Part shown: piece by piece, positions 1-9,024 of the stretch
Layout: every line of letters begins with the position of its first letter
Position numbering within the stretch: the first letter of the stretch is position 1
NCBI GenBank assembly: GCA_002298155.1
Contig: DBME01000120.1
Location: forward strand, 19,352 to 30,795
Length of the DNA: 11,444 bases
Source: Holophagaceae bacterium UBA706
GTDB lineage: Bacteria > Acidobacteriota > Holophagae > Holophagales > Holophagaceae
Reading direction: 5' to 3'
Notes under the pieces: model-generated
What the model was told of the DNA's origin: nothing
Database searches by the model: none
What the model saw: the letters and a program-made list of their open reading frames with translations, nothing else
Position numbers and translations under genes: made by a program

Positions 1-1204
1 CGCCCACGCTCAGGTCCCCGGAGACCGGGTCCACGGTGTGCAGGCCCATGAGCTCGGTGATGAGCACGCCCTCCCCGGCCATGCGGTGCAGGTCCGCGGC
101 GGGGGTGGCGCCCTTGGCGGGGAAGAGGTTGAAGGTGGTCACGCCGGGGTTGCTGCCGGTGCCCCGGCCCGCGGTGGCGGTGGGCTCGACGCCCATCTCG
201 GCGGCGGTCTTGAGGGTATGGAGGTACATCGCCAGGACGCCGTCCTGGATGAGCACGTTGCGGCGGGTGGGCAGGCCCTCACCGTCCCAGGGCTCGGTGC
301 CGAAGCCGCCCGGGAGGCGCCCGTCGTCCACCAGGGTCAGGAGGGGGGAGGCGATGACCTCCCCGAGCTTGCCCGCGAACAGGCTGCGGCGCTTGAGGAC
401 CGCCTCGGCGGAGAGCATGCCGGAGACGATGCCCAGGAGGTCCACGGTCACTTCGGGGTGGAGGACCACGTTGTAGCGTCCGGCGTCGATCTGGGCGGGG
501 TTGAGCTTGCGCTCGCCCTTGCGGGCCGCTTCCCGGCCGATGGCGGCCAGGTCCACGGCGCCGGGGTGCCGGCCCATGTCCCAGTGCCAGGAGGCCTGGC
601 GGTCACCGGCCTCTTCCACGGCCAGCTCGATGGAAGCGGAGCAGGAGGCGGCGAGGTCGAAGGCGCGCACGCCCTTCTGGGTGAGGAGGAGGGAGGCCCC
701 CTCGCCGTCGGCCCAGGACGCTTCGCGCACCGCCACGACCTTGGAGGACGCGGCGCGGGCGTGCGCCTCCAGGTCCAGGGCGCGCTGGATGCGGTCCTCG
801 GGGCTCAGGGCCGAACCCCGGGTGTCATAGCGGGTGGGCAGATCGTCGGTGCCCGACGGATCCGCCTGGCGGATCCAGGGATCCTCGTCCCCCAGGGCGG
901 ACAGTTCCCAGGCCTGGGCGAACAGCTCCTGGAAATCCGCGCGCTGCAGGTCGGTGGTGGTGGCGATGCCGGTGCGCACGCCCCGGGACCCGGGGCGGAG
1001 GACGCGCACGCCCAGGCCCCCGCGCTTGCTGGTGGTGAGGTCCTCCAGGGCCCCGTTCTGGACCTTGGCGCGGCGGCTGCGGGAGACGCTCACGAAGGCC
1101 TCGGCGCCCTGGGCGCCCAGGGCGAGGGCATGGCGGATGCCGGCCTGGAGCTTGTCCTCCAGGGATTCGGTGATGAAGGTGCGGAACGTGGCGGGATCGG
1201 ACAT
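1..1204 (-). CDS. pmbA: TldE/PmbA-type metalloprotease subunit, C-terminus cut off by the window edge
   Basis: This is the non-catalytic partner of the TldD/TldE peptidase, which in other bacteria trims modified peptides such as microcin B17 and degrades the CcdA antitoxin. The 401 visible codons begin MSDPATFRTF. They show an N-terminal TldD/PmbA domain and the family's C-terminal features: 'PTATAGRGTG', 'TTFNLFPAKG' and, just before the edge, 'GLHTVDPVSGDLSVG', which matches the 'G.N.VTGD.S.G' region of the family. There is no HExxxH zinc motif, as expected for TldE as opposed to TldD. PmbA proteins are about 450 residues, so roughly the last 50 are missing because the window ends. The start codon overlaps the stop of the upstream macro-domain gene by one base (TGATG), with AGAGG about 10 bases before it, so translation is probably coupled. 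It is third in the operon after the CoaE-TldD fusion. Family assignment is firm; substrate is unknown. Confidence 0.93.
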   Translation of the reverse strand, partial: MSDPATFRTFITESLEDKLQAGIRHALALGAQGAEAFVSVSRSRRAKVQNGALEDLTTSKRGGLGVRVLRPGSRGVRTGIATTTDLQRADFQELFAQAWELSALGDEDPWIRQADPSGTDDLPTRYDTRGSALSPEDRIQRALDLEAHARAASSKVVAVREASWADGEGASLLLTQKGVRAFDLAASCSASIELAVEEAGDRQASWHWDMGRHPGAVDLAAIGREAARKGERKLNPAQIDAGRYNVVLHPEVTVDLLGIVSGMLSAEAVLKRRSLFAGKLGEVIASPLLTLVDDGRLPGGFGTEPWDGEGLPTRRNVLIQDGVLAMYLHTLKTAAEMGVEPTATAGRGTGSNPGVTTFNLFPAKGATPAADLHRMAGEGVLITELMGLHTVDPVSGDLSVG

Positions 1205-1725
1205 CAGGGCAGGGCCTCTTTGAGGGCTTTCTGGTGGGCCTGGTACGTCTGGATGTTGTAGCAGACCATGTAGACCTGTTCGGGCATGTCGTTGGCCGAC
1301 AGGAAGTCGAGGATGGCGCCCACGGCCACCGGGGCGGCCACCTCCAGGGGGATCTGGGGCTGGTTGCCGGAGCCGATGCTGGGGAAGGCCACGGAGCGGA
1401 TTCCCCGCGCCCGGGCCAGCCGGAGGGCGTTGGTGTAGCAGGAGGCCAGGAGCCTGGCCTCGTCGGAGGACCCTCCCAGCCAGGTGGGGGCCACCGTATG
1501 GATGATGAAGGGGGCCGACAGATTGTGCCCGCCGGTGATGCGGGCCTCACCCTCGGGGCAGTCGCCGAGCTCCTGGCATTCCTCCTCCAGGCCGGGTCCC
1601 GCCGCGCGGTGGATGGCCACGTGCACGGGTCCCCCCGCCGCCATGGTCTCGTCGGTGGAATTGACCACCGCCTCCGTGCTCATGGCCGTGATGTCGCCCA
1701 GCTGCAGCTTCAAGCGCGAGGTCAT
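1204..1725 (-). CDS. Macro-domain protein (MacroD-like), atypical active site
   Basis: This is a 173-residue stand-alone macro domain, a fold that binds ADP-ribose or O-acetyl-ADP-ribose and often removes ADP-ribose from proteins. Family features in order are 'LGDITAMSTEAVVNS' (9-23), the glycine loop 'AAGGPVHVAIHRAAG' (29-43), 'CPEGEARITGGHNL' (56-69), 'IIHTVAPTW' (74-82) and the second phosphate loop 'AFPSIGSGNQ' (113-122). Two MacroD catalytic positions differ. The second Asn of the usual NAAN is Asp25, and the Asp after GGGGV is His35. It may therefore bind ADP-ribose without being a standard hydrolase; that is inference. ATG at 1725 is chosen because AGGGG precedes it and overlaps the TAG stop of the upstream tldD part, leaving 8 bases between genes. 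Reading the frame further upstream would enter the tldD coding region. The gene sits between the two subunits of TldD/TldE. Confidence 0.88.
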   Translation of the reverse strand: MTSRLKLQLGDITAMSTEAVVNSTDETMAAGGPVHVAIHRAAGPGLEEECQELGDCPEGEARITGGHNLSAPFIIHTVAPTWLGGSSDEARLLASCYTNALRLARARGIRSVAFPSIGSGNQPQIPLEVAAPVAVGAILDFLSANDMPEQVYMVCYNIQTYQAHQKALKEALP

Positions 1726-1733
1726 GGTCGCCC

Positions 1734-3839
1734 CTAGAGGATGTCGGGAAGAGGTTCGGCGGTCCCGCCCACGACGAGGGCAGGGCAGAGGATCGTGGGC
1801 AGCGCGTCGGAGACCGGCACGCCCTGGCCGTCCTTGCCGCAGGTGCCGATGTCGAAGTGGTCCAGGTCGCGCCCGATGCGGGTGAGCTCCTTGAGCACGG
1901 TGGGACCGCACCCGGTGAGCGTGGCGTTGCGCACGGGATACTGCACGACGCCCCCCTCCACCCAGTAGCCCTCGGTGACCTGGAAGACGAAGTTGCCGGT
2001 GACGGTGTCCACCTGCCCGCCGCCCATGTGCTTGACGAGGAGGCCCTTGTCCAGGTCCTTGAGGATGTCCTGGGCGGCCTCCTGGCCGGGGGCCAGGAAG
2101 GTGTTGCGCATGCGGGGGATGGGGATGTGGCGGTAGCTCTCGCGCCGGCCGTTCCCGGTGGGCTCGACGCCCATCTTGCGGGCGGTCTTGCGGGACTGCA
2201 GGTAGCTCTTGAGGATGCCGTTCTCGATGAGCACCACTCGCTGGGCGGCGCGGCCCTCGTCGTCGCAGGCCGAGGACCCGCGCTTGTGGGGCAGGGTGCC
2301 GTCGTCGATGATGGTCACGCCGTCGGCGGCCACCTTCTGGCCCAGCTTGCCGGAGAAGGCGCTCACCCCGGCCAGGGCCAGGTCGGCCTCGAGGCCGTGG
2401 CCGCAGGCTTCGTGGATCATGGTTCCGCCGGCGCTGGAGGCCAGGATCACCGGGAAGGTGCCGGCGGGGGCCGGTCGGGCCTCCAGGGCCTGGATGGCCA
2501 GGCGCACCGCCTCGTGGACGGTCTTCTCGACCTCCTGGGAATGGAACAGCTCGAAGCCGCGGGTCTGGCCCAGGGCCTGGTACCCGGTCTGCAGGAGCTC
2601 GCCCTCCCCGGCGGTGACGTTCACGCGCAGGACGCTCTGGATGCGGCGGTCCTCGGTGAGGGTGCCGGTCCAGGTGCCGCTCTCGTGCTCGGCGGCGGCG
2701 ATCCACACGCTTTGGGTGCTGTCCCCGTAACCCACGGCCACCTGGCGCAGGGCGCCGGGCTTGATGGACTCGGCCCGGCGGCGGGCGAGGTAGTCGGCGC
2801 GGCGAACCAGGTCCACCTTCTCGGGCAAGGGCACGGCGGCGGGCTCGCGCTCGATGGGGCTGGGCTTGGGCAGGAGCTGCACGTAGAGTTCGGGCACCGC
2901 CACGGCGGTTCCGGAACCGGGGGCCGCCAGGGTGCGGGCCGCCTCCAGCAGCTCCTCCAGGGTGGGGGCGATGAGGTCGGCGTACCGGGTTGTCTCGCCG
3001 TCCATGAGGCGCAGGCCCACGCCGAAGGTCTCGCCGGCGGCCACGTCCTCCATGCGCCCGTCATCCATGCCCAGGCCGCAGGCGCGCCGGTGCTCCACGA
3101 AGGCCTCGGCGTAGTCGCCGCCCCGGGAAAGGAGGGTGGTGAGGACCTGGCGCAGCTGGGCGGGATCGAAGGGGGCCTTCATGGGCGTGCGCCACTTGCG
3201 GGCCCGCAGGGCCTTCCAATGGGCCAGCAGGGCCTCCTCGGCCTTGTGCAGGGACTCGTCCAGGTCGCGACCGTCGTTGTGGAAGACGTGGTCGGCGTGC
3301 AGGAGCTTCTCGGCCCCGGCGCTCTGGGCGTAGATGCGGTCCATGGCCCGGGCGGTGTCCAGGCCGTCGCGGTCCATGAGGCGCTTGAGGCGCATGTCCT
3401 CCGGGGCGTCCACCACCCAGAGGGCGTCGAAGATGTGGGCCTGCCCGCGCTCGACCCAGAGGGCCGCGTCCAGCACGGCGCCCTTGATGCCCGCGGGGAG
3501 TTCGGCCAGGAGCTGGGAGAGGCGCTCCTCGATGAGGGGGTGGAGGATCGATTCCAGATGCTCCCGGCGGGAGGGCTCCGAAAAGACCAGCTCGGCCATG
3601 CGCTCCCGGTCCAGGGTGCCCCCGGTGGACAGGATGCCCTCGCCGAAGGCCTTCACCAGGGCGGCGAGGCCGGGGGTGCCCGGCTGCACCACTTCCCGGG
3701 CCACTTGGTCGGCATTGATCACTTCCCATCCCAGGACCTTCAGGCGCTGGGAGGCATAGGTCTTGCCGGCGGCGATGCCGCCCGTGAGCCCCACGACGGG
3801 GTACGGGGCGTCCACCAGGCGATGATTCAACGTTGTCAT
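1734..3839 (-). CDS. coaE/tldD: CoaE-TldD fusion: dephospho-CoA kinase joined to TldD zinc metalloprotease
   Basis: This is one uninterrupted 701-residue frame carrying two enzymes. Residues 1-219 form dephospho-CoA kinase, the last step of CoA synthesis. Visible are the P-loop GLTGGIAAGKT (17-27), NAD..ARE with Asp44, 'ILHPLI' near 98-103, D124..E130, a lid segment 'RLMDRDG' (153-159) and 'HNDG' near 187. Residues 220-701 (482 aa, about the length of E. coli TldD) form TldD, with the zinc motif HEACGH at 476-481, 'EPTGNGRRESYRHIP' and 'VDTVTGNFVFQVTEGYW' near the C-terminus. The junction is 'RARKWRTPMKAPFDP'. Met220 could start TldD alone, but no clear ribosome-binding site precedes it and no stop separates the halves. 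Start 3839 is preferred because GGAG lies 8 bases upstream; an in-frame ATG at 3866 would add nine residues. It is first in an operon with the macro-domain gene and pmbA. Domain calls are firm; whether the cell also makes separate products is not known. Confidence 0.93.
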   Translation of the reverse strand: MTTLNHRLVDAPYPVVGLTGGIAAGKTYASQRLKVLGWEVINADQVAREVVQPGTPGLAALVKAFGEGILSTGGTLDRERMAELVFSEPSRREHLESILHPLIEERLSQLLAELPAGIKGAVLDAALWVERGQAHIFDALWVVDAPEDMRLKRLMDRDGLDTARAMDRIYAQSAGAEKLLHADHVFHNDGRDLDESLHKAEEALLAHWKALRARKWRTPMKAPFDPAQLRQVLTTLLSRGGDYAEAFVEHRRACGLGMDDGRMEDVAAGETFGVGLRLMDGETTRYADLIAPTLEELLEAARTLAAPGSGTAVAVPELYVQLLPKPSPIEREPAAVPLPEKVDLVRRADYLARRRAESIKPGALRQVAVGYGDSTQSVWIAAAEHESGTWTGTLTEDRRIQSVLRVNVTAGEGELLQTGYQALGQTRGFELFHSQEVEKTVHEAVRLAIQALEARPAPAGTFPVILASSAGGTMIHEACGHGLEADLALAGVSAFSGKLGQKVAADGVTIIDDGTLPHKRGSSACDDEGRAAQRVVLIENGILKSYLQSRKTARKMGVEPTGNGRRESYRHIPIPRMRNTFLAPGQEAAQDILKDLDKGLLVKHMGGGQVDTVTGNFVFQVTEGYWVEGGVVQYPVRNATLTGCGPTVLKELTRIGRDLDHFDIGTCGKDGQGVPVSDALPTILCPALVVGGTAEPLPDIL

Positions 3840-3904
3840 GTTCAAGACTCCGGGCATGCATTTCATCCGCCCCCGGCGCGGGTTCCGGCCGGAGGGTGGA
3901 AGCC

Positions 3905-3939
3905 ATTATGCCTGTTTAGCCCCCGTTGCGCCTGTCCAA
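3905..3939 (-). promoter_or_regulatory. Possible promoter for the coaE-tldD operon
   Basis: In the 137-base gap between narK and the fusion gene the minus strand reads TTGGAC (3939-3934) and, further on, CATAAT (3910-3905). The CATAAT is a good -10 match, but it is 23 bases from TTGGAC, too far for a standard sigma-70 pair. A 15-base spacing from TTGGAC gives only TAAACA. The gap is AT-richer than its surroundings, so a promoter here is plausible, but the exact elements are uncertain. Confidence 0.25.
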
Positions 3940-3976
3940 TTAGGGTGCGGCCGGCGTCGAGGCGCCCGGCATGTGC

Positions 3977-5479
3977 TCACCGACGTCCGTAGCGCCAGGC
4001 ATTGAGGGCGAAGCAGGCCGCGTAGAAGACCGTGAACAGGTAGAGGGCGCGCTGGGGACTGCCCGCGTCCACCTGGAGCTTGAAGACCGCCGGCACCAGG
4101 AAGCTGCCGTAGGCCGCCACCGCCGAGATCCAGCCCACCGTGGGCGGCGCCATGCCCGGGGCCGTGACGTGGGGGACCATCTGGAAGACGGCCCCGTTGC
4201 CCAGCCCCGTGGCCACGAACACCAGCAGGAACAGCCCCAGGAACGGCGGGAAGAACGCCTCCGGCGCCGGGGCCCCCTGGGCCTTGACCACGAAATAGGC
4301 CACCCCCAGGGCGCCCGCCCCCATGAGCAGGAAGGAATACTGCACGATGCGCGCCCCCTTCCAGCGATCCGCCATCCACCCGCCCACGGGCCGGAAGAGG
4401 CTCCCCACCAGGGGACCCAGCCACGCGTAGGCCATGGCCCGGGGCGCGTGGGTGTTCACGAGCCCTCCGGGAAGCCTCCCGAAGACCACGTTGATGAGGA
4501 GGGGCAGGGCCCCGCTGAAGCCGATGAAGCTTCCGAAGGTGCCCAGGTAGAGGACCGTCAGGCTCCAGGTGTCCTGGGCCCGGAAGAGGGTGAACTGCTG
4601 GGCGATGCGCGTGCTCACCCGGCCCGGGATCAGGCGCAGCAGCCCCAGGGATAGGACTACGGTGAGGAGCAGGACCCCCACTTGGGCGGCGAGCCCCAGC
4701 TTGAATTTGAGGAGCAGCAGGACCCCCACCGCCGTGACCGCCAGGCCCAGGAGGTGCAGGCCCAGGATGCGCAGCAAGGCGGGCACCAGGGGCGCGGCGT
4801 CCTGGCCCGGCAGGTTGTCCATGAACACCCAGGCCAGCACGGCGAGGACGGCCAGCACCGGCACCCACACCAGGGCGCCGTTGGCCAGGTACAGGGAGGT
4901 CCCGGCGCGGGGCGCGCCGCCCAGGGCCCCGAACATGGAGACGCCGATCACCGCGGGGATCACCAGCTGCATGACGCTGACGCCCAGGTTGCCAAGGCCT
5001 CCGTTGAGGCCGAGGGCCGTGCCTGCGAGGCGCTTGGGGAAGAAGCCGGGGATGTTGGCCATGCTGGAGGCGAAGTTGCCGCCGCCGATGCCGGAAAGGG
5101 CCGCCAGGACCGCGAAGGTGGAATAGGGCGTGGCCGGATTCCGCAGGGCCAGGCCCGCCCCCAGGGCGGGGACGATGAGCAGGGCGGTGGTGACGGCCAC
5201 GGTGTTCCGGCCCCCCGCCAGGGGCACCAGGAAGGCGCTGGGGATGCGCAGGGTGGCTCCGGAGAGCCCGGCGATGCTGATGAGCGTGAAGAGCTGGGCC
5301 GGGGTGAAGGGGAAGCCCGCGTCCTTCATGCGCACCGCCAGGATGCTCCAGAACATCCACACGGAGAAGGCCCCCAGCAGGGCCGGGATGGACACGGCGA
5401 GGTTGCGCCAGGCGACGGATTTCCCGCCGCCTTCCCAGGCGGTGGCGTCCTCGGGGTTCCAGGGGGCGGCTTCGGGCAT
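3977..5479 (-). CDS. narK: NarK-family nitrate/nitrite transporter
   Basis: This is a 500-residue polytopic inner-membrane protein of the major facilitator superfamily, nitrate/nitrite porter branch. Both nitrate-signature regions are present: 'GIGGGNFASSMANI' (130-143) and 'GLGNGAVFQMVP' (425-436). So are the two arginines that bind the anion in NarK, in 'LRIPSAFL' (Arg78) and 'LFRPVGGWMADR' (Arg363). The protein is longer than E. coli NarK (about 463 aa). Residues 231-285 between the two halves are strongly hydrophobic and could add two helices, giving 14. It is the last gene of the nitrate operon. AGGAG before its ATG overlaps the TAG stop of the preceding small membrane gene, leaving 9 bases between them. 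It probably imports nitrate for, or exports nitrite from, the cytoplasmic reductase encoded upstream. Direction and whether it is a symporter or antiporter cannot be told from sequence. Confidence 0.95.
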   Translation of the reverse strand: MPEAAPWNPEDATAWEGGGKSVAWRNLAVSIPALLGAFSVWMFWSILAVRMKDAGFPFTPAQLFTLISIAGLSGATLRIPSAFLVPLAGGRNTVAVTTALLIVPALGAGLALRNPATPYSTFAVLAALSGIGGGNFASSMANIPGFFPKRLAGTALGLNGGLGNLGVSVMQLVIPAVIGVSMFGALGGAPRAGTSLYLANGALVWVPVLAVLAVLAWVFMDNLPGQDAAPLVPALLRILGLHLLGLAVTAVGVLLLLKFKLGLAAQVGVLLLTVVLSLGLLRLIPGRVSTRIAQQFTLFRAQDTWSLTVLYLGTFGSFIGFSGALPLLINVVFGRLPGGLVNTHAPRAMAYAWLGPLVGSLFRPVGGWMADRWKGARIVQYSFLLMGAGALGVAYFVVKAQGAPAPEAFFPPFLGLFLLVFVATGLGNGAVFQMVPHVTAPGMAPPTVGWISAVAAYGSFLVPAVFKLQVDAGSPQRALYLFTVFYAACFALNAWRYGRR

Positions 5480-5488
5480 GGGGTACTC

Positions 5489-5686
5489 CTAGTCCAGGTG
5501 GGGGGCCTTGAAGGCCAGATAGAGGGCGATGGCGGTGAGGAGGACGGACACGGCCAGGGCCCCGGGGGCCATGGCGCGCTGGCCGTCCAGGACGGCGCCC
5601 AGCACCGTCTCGAAGAGGTAGGCCTGGATGAGGACCAGGAGGAGGATGACCGCCAGGGCGGCTCCGGTGAAGGTGGCCTTCCTCAT
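5489..5686 (-). CDS. Small two-helix membrane protein of the nitrate operon
   Basis: This is a 65-residue protein starting MRKATFTGAA and ending KAPHLD. It has two hydrophobic stretches, about residues 7-30 and 40-59, joined by a short polar loop, so it is probably a helical hairpin in the inner membrane. It contains no Cys or redox motif. Its ATG overlaps the Rieske stop by four bases (ATGA), and its own stop contains the start of the narK ribosome-binding site, so it is firmly embedded in the operon. I do not recognise a characterised family. A structural or assembly role in the membrane reductase complex, for example packing against the NarI-like subunit or anchoring the Rieske protein, is inference from position and size. 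Confidence 0.8.
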   Translation of the reverse strand: MRKATFTGAALAVILLLVLIQAYLFETVLGAVLDGQRAMAPGALAVSVLLTAIALYLAFKAPHLD

Positions 5687-6192
5687 GCCGCGCCTCCGGG
5701 CTTGGGCAGGTCGCCCCGCACCCACACCTCGCCGTCCACGACGTCCACGGCCAGGGCGGACAGGGGACGGGTGGGAGGTCCCTGGGTGGGGAACCCCTGC
5801 TCCACGTCGAAGCGTCCGTTGTGGCAGGGGCACTCCAGGCCCCGGCCGTCCCAGCGCACCGCGCAGCCCAGGTGGGTGCAGGTCTGCCGGTAGGCCTTCC
5901 AGGCCCCCTGGGGGGTGTGCACGAGGATGCACCGGTCCTGGGCGTCCCGGAAGGTGAAGAGGAAGCTGTTGCCCGGCGTCACGTCGTCGGCCCGGCAGAT
6001 GCGCAGGGCGTCGGGGGGCGTCTGGGACGCGGGGGCGGGGGCCCCGTCCAGGGGCTTGGTGCGCAGGGCCAGGTAGCCGATGCCGCCGGTGAATCCGGCC
6101 GATACCAGGGCCAGGAAGCGCGCGAACTCCCGCCGGGAGAGGCGGCTCTCCTCGGCGAGGTCCACGGGGAAGAGGGATTTCCAGCCGGCCAT
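5683..6192 (-). CDS. Rieske [2Fe-2S] protein with twin-arginine signal/anchor
   Basis: This is a 169-residue protein. Near the N-terminus is a twin-arginine motif SRREFAR (19-25) followed by a hydrophobic helix (about 26-44), typical of Tat-exported Rieske proteins that remain anchored. The Rieske domain occupies about 65-160. Cluster ligands are visible as C105-T-H107 and C121-x2-H124. C110 and C123 fit the disulfide pair of high-potential, bc1-type Rieske proteins. It overlaps the ferredoxin gene upstream by one base (TGATG) and the small membrane gene downstream by four (ATGA). In this operon it probably carries electrons between quinol or a periplasmic donor and the membrane subunit. The Tat signal implies a periplasmic domain although the catalytic subunit has no signal, so the electron route is not obvious. 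An alternative is a separate bc-like role in the same respiratory chain. Confidence 0.93.
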   Translation of the reverse strand: MAGWKSLFPVDLAEESRLSRREFARFLALVSAGFTGGIGYLALRTKPLDGAPAPASQTPPDALRICRADDVTPGNSFLFTFRDAQDRCILVHTPQGAWKAYRQTCTHLGCAVRWDGRGLECPCHNGRFDVEQGFPTQGPPTRPLSALAVDVVDGEVWVRGDLPKPGGAA

Positions 6193-6772
6193 CAGAAGCC
6201 TCCGTCCAGCAGCAGGGCCGCGTCCAGGTGCAGGGGGGTCTCCGGGTCGGGGACCATGACCGCGTTGCGGGTGCGGACGAGCAGCTCCCCCACCTGGAAC
6301 TCCCGGAGGGGCCTGGAGCCGCGCATGGCCGCCACCTCGTGCCGCGGCGCGAAGAGCAGCGCCTGGCTGGGGCACACCGTGGCGCACATGGGCTTGAGGC
6401 CCACGGAGGACCGGTCGTAGCAGAGGTCGCACTTGAGCATCTGCTCCAGCCCCGGCAGCACCAGGGGCACGCCGAAGGGGCAGCTCATCTCGCAGTTGCC
6501 GCAGGCCACGCAGCGCGGCTTCTGGCTGGCGTGGACCACGCCGTCCTCGGTGCGCTTGATGGCGTCGGCGGGGCAGGACATGGCGCAGACGGGGTCCTCG
6601 CAGTGCATGCACACCGTGGGTCCGGTCTGGGTCGAGGCGCTGCGGTCCAGCTCGTCCAGGTGGATCATGGAATGGCCCCGGTGCGTGCCGCATTCCGCGC
6701 AGGCCGCCACGCAGGAGCGGCAGCCGATGCAGCGCTGGGGATCGATGAAGAAGCCGTATTCCTCCGAGACCA

Positions 6773-6773
<1 letters not shown>
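6192..6773 (-). CDS. Four-cluster [4Fe-4S] electron-transfer subunit (DmsB/NrfC/FdhB type)
   Basis: This is a 193-residue ferredoxin-like subunit with sixteen ligand cysteines in four groups: C15-C18-C21-C25, C55-C58-C63-C67, C88-C91-C94-C98 and C115-C118-C130-C134. This is the arrangement of the iron-sulfur subunits that wire molybdopterin enzymes to membrane quinol oxidases. An extra Cys28 is present. The last 40 or so residues, after 'RPLREFQVGELLVRT', lack cysteines and may dock a partner. There is no signal peptide, in agreement with a cytoplasmic position beside the catalytic subunit. Its ATG overlaps the stop of the catalytic-subunit gene by one base (TGATG), and its own stop overlaps the Rieske start in the same way, so translation is coupled. 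The predicted role is passing electrons from the haem b subunit to the Mo enzyme. Confidence 0.94.
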
Positions 6774-9022
<2,249 letters not shown>

Positions 9023-9024
9023 GG

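Noticed and set aside
1726..2706. Upstream extension of the macro-domain frame, making a 500-residue protein
   Set aside because: The extension is a shadow of tldD. The start at 1725 has a ribosome-binding site and begins at the normal edge of the macro fold.
3952..3976. GCCGG...CCGGC hairpin just after narK as an intrinsic terminator
   Set aside because: The stem is short with a bulge, and no T-run follows on the minus strand. Read-through from narK into coaE-tldD cannot be excluded or shown.
1857..3992. A 711-codon plus-strand open frame opposite the CoaE-TldD gene
   Set aside because: It has the same antisense-shadow composition, and the minus strand encodes recognisable CoaE and TldD.
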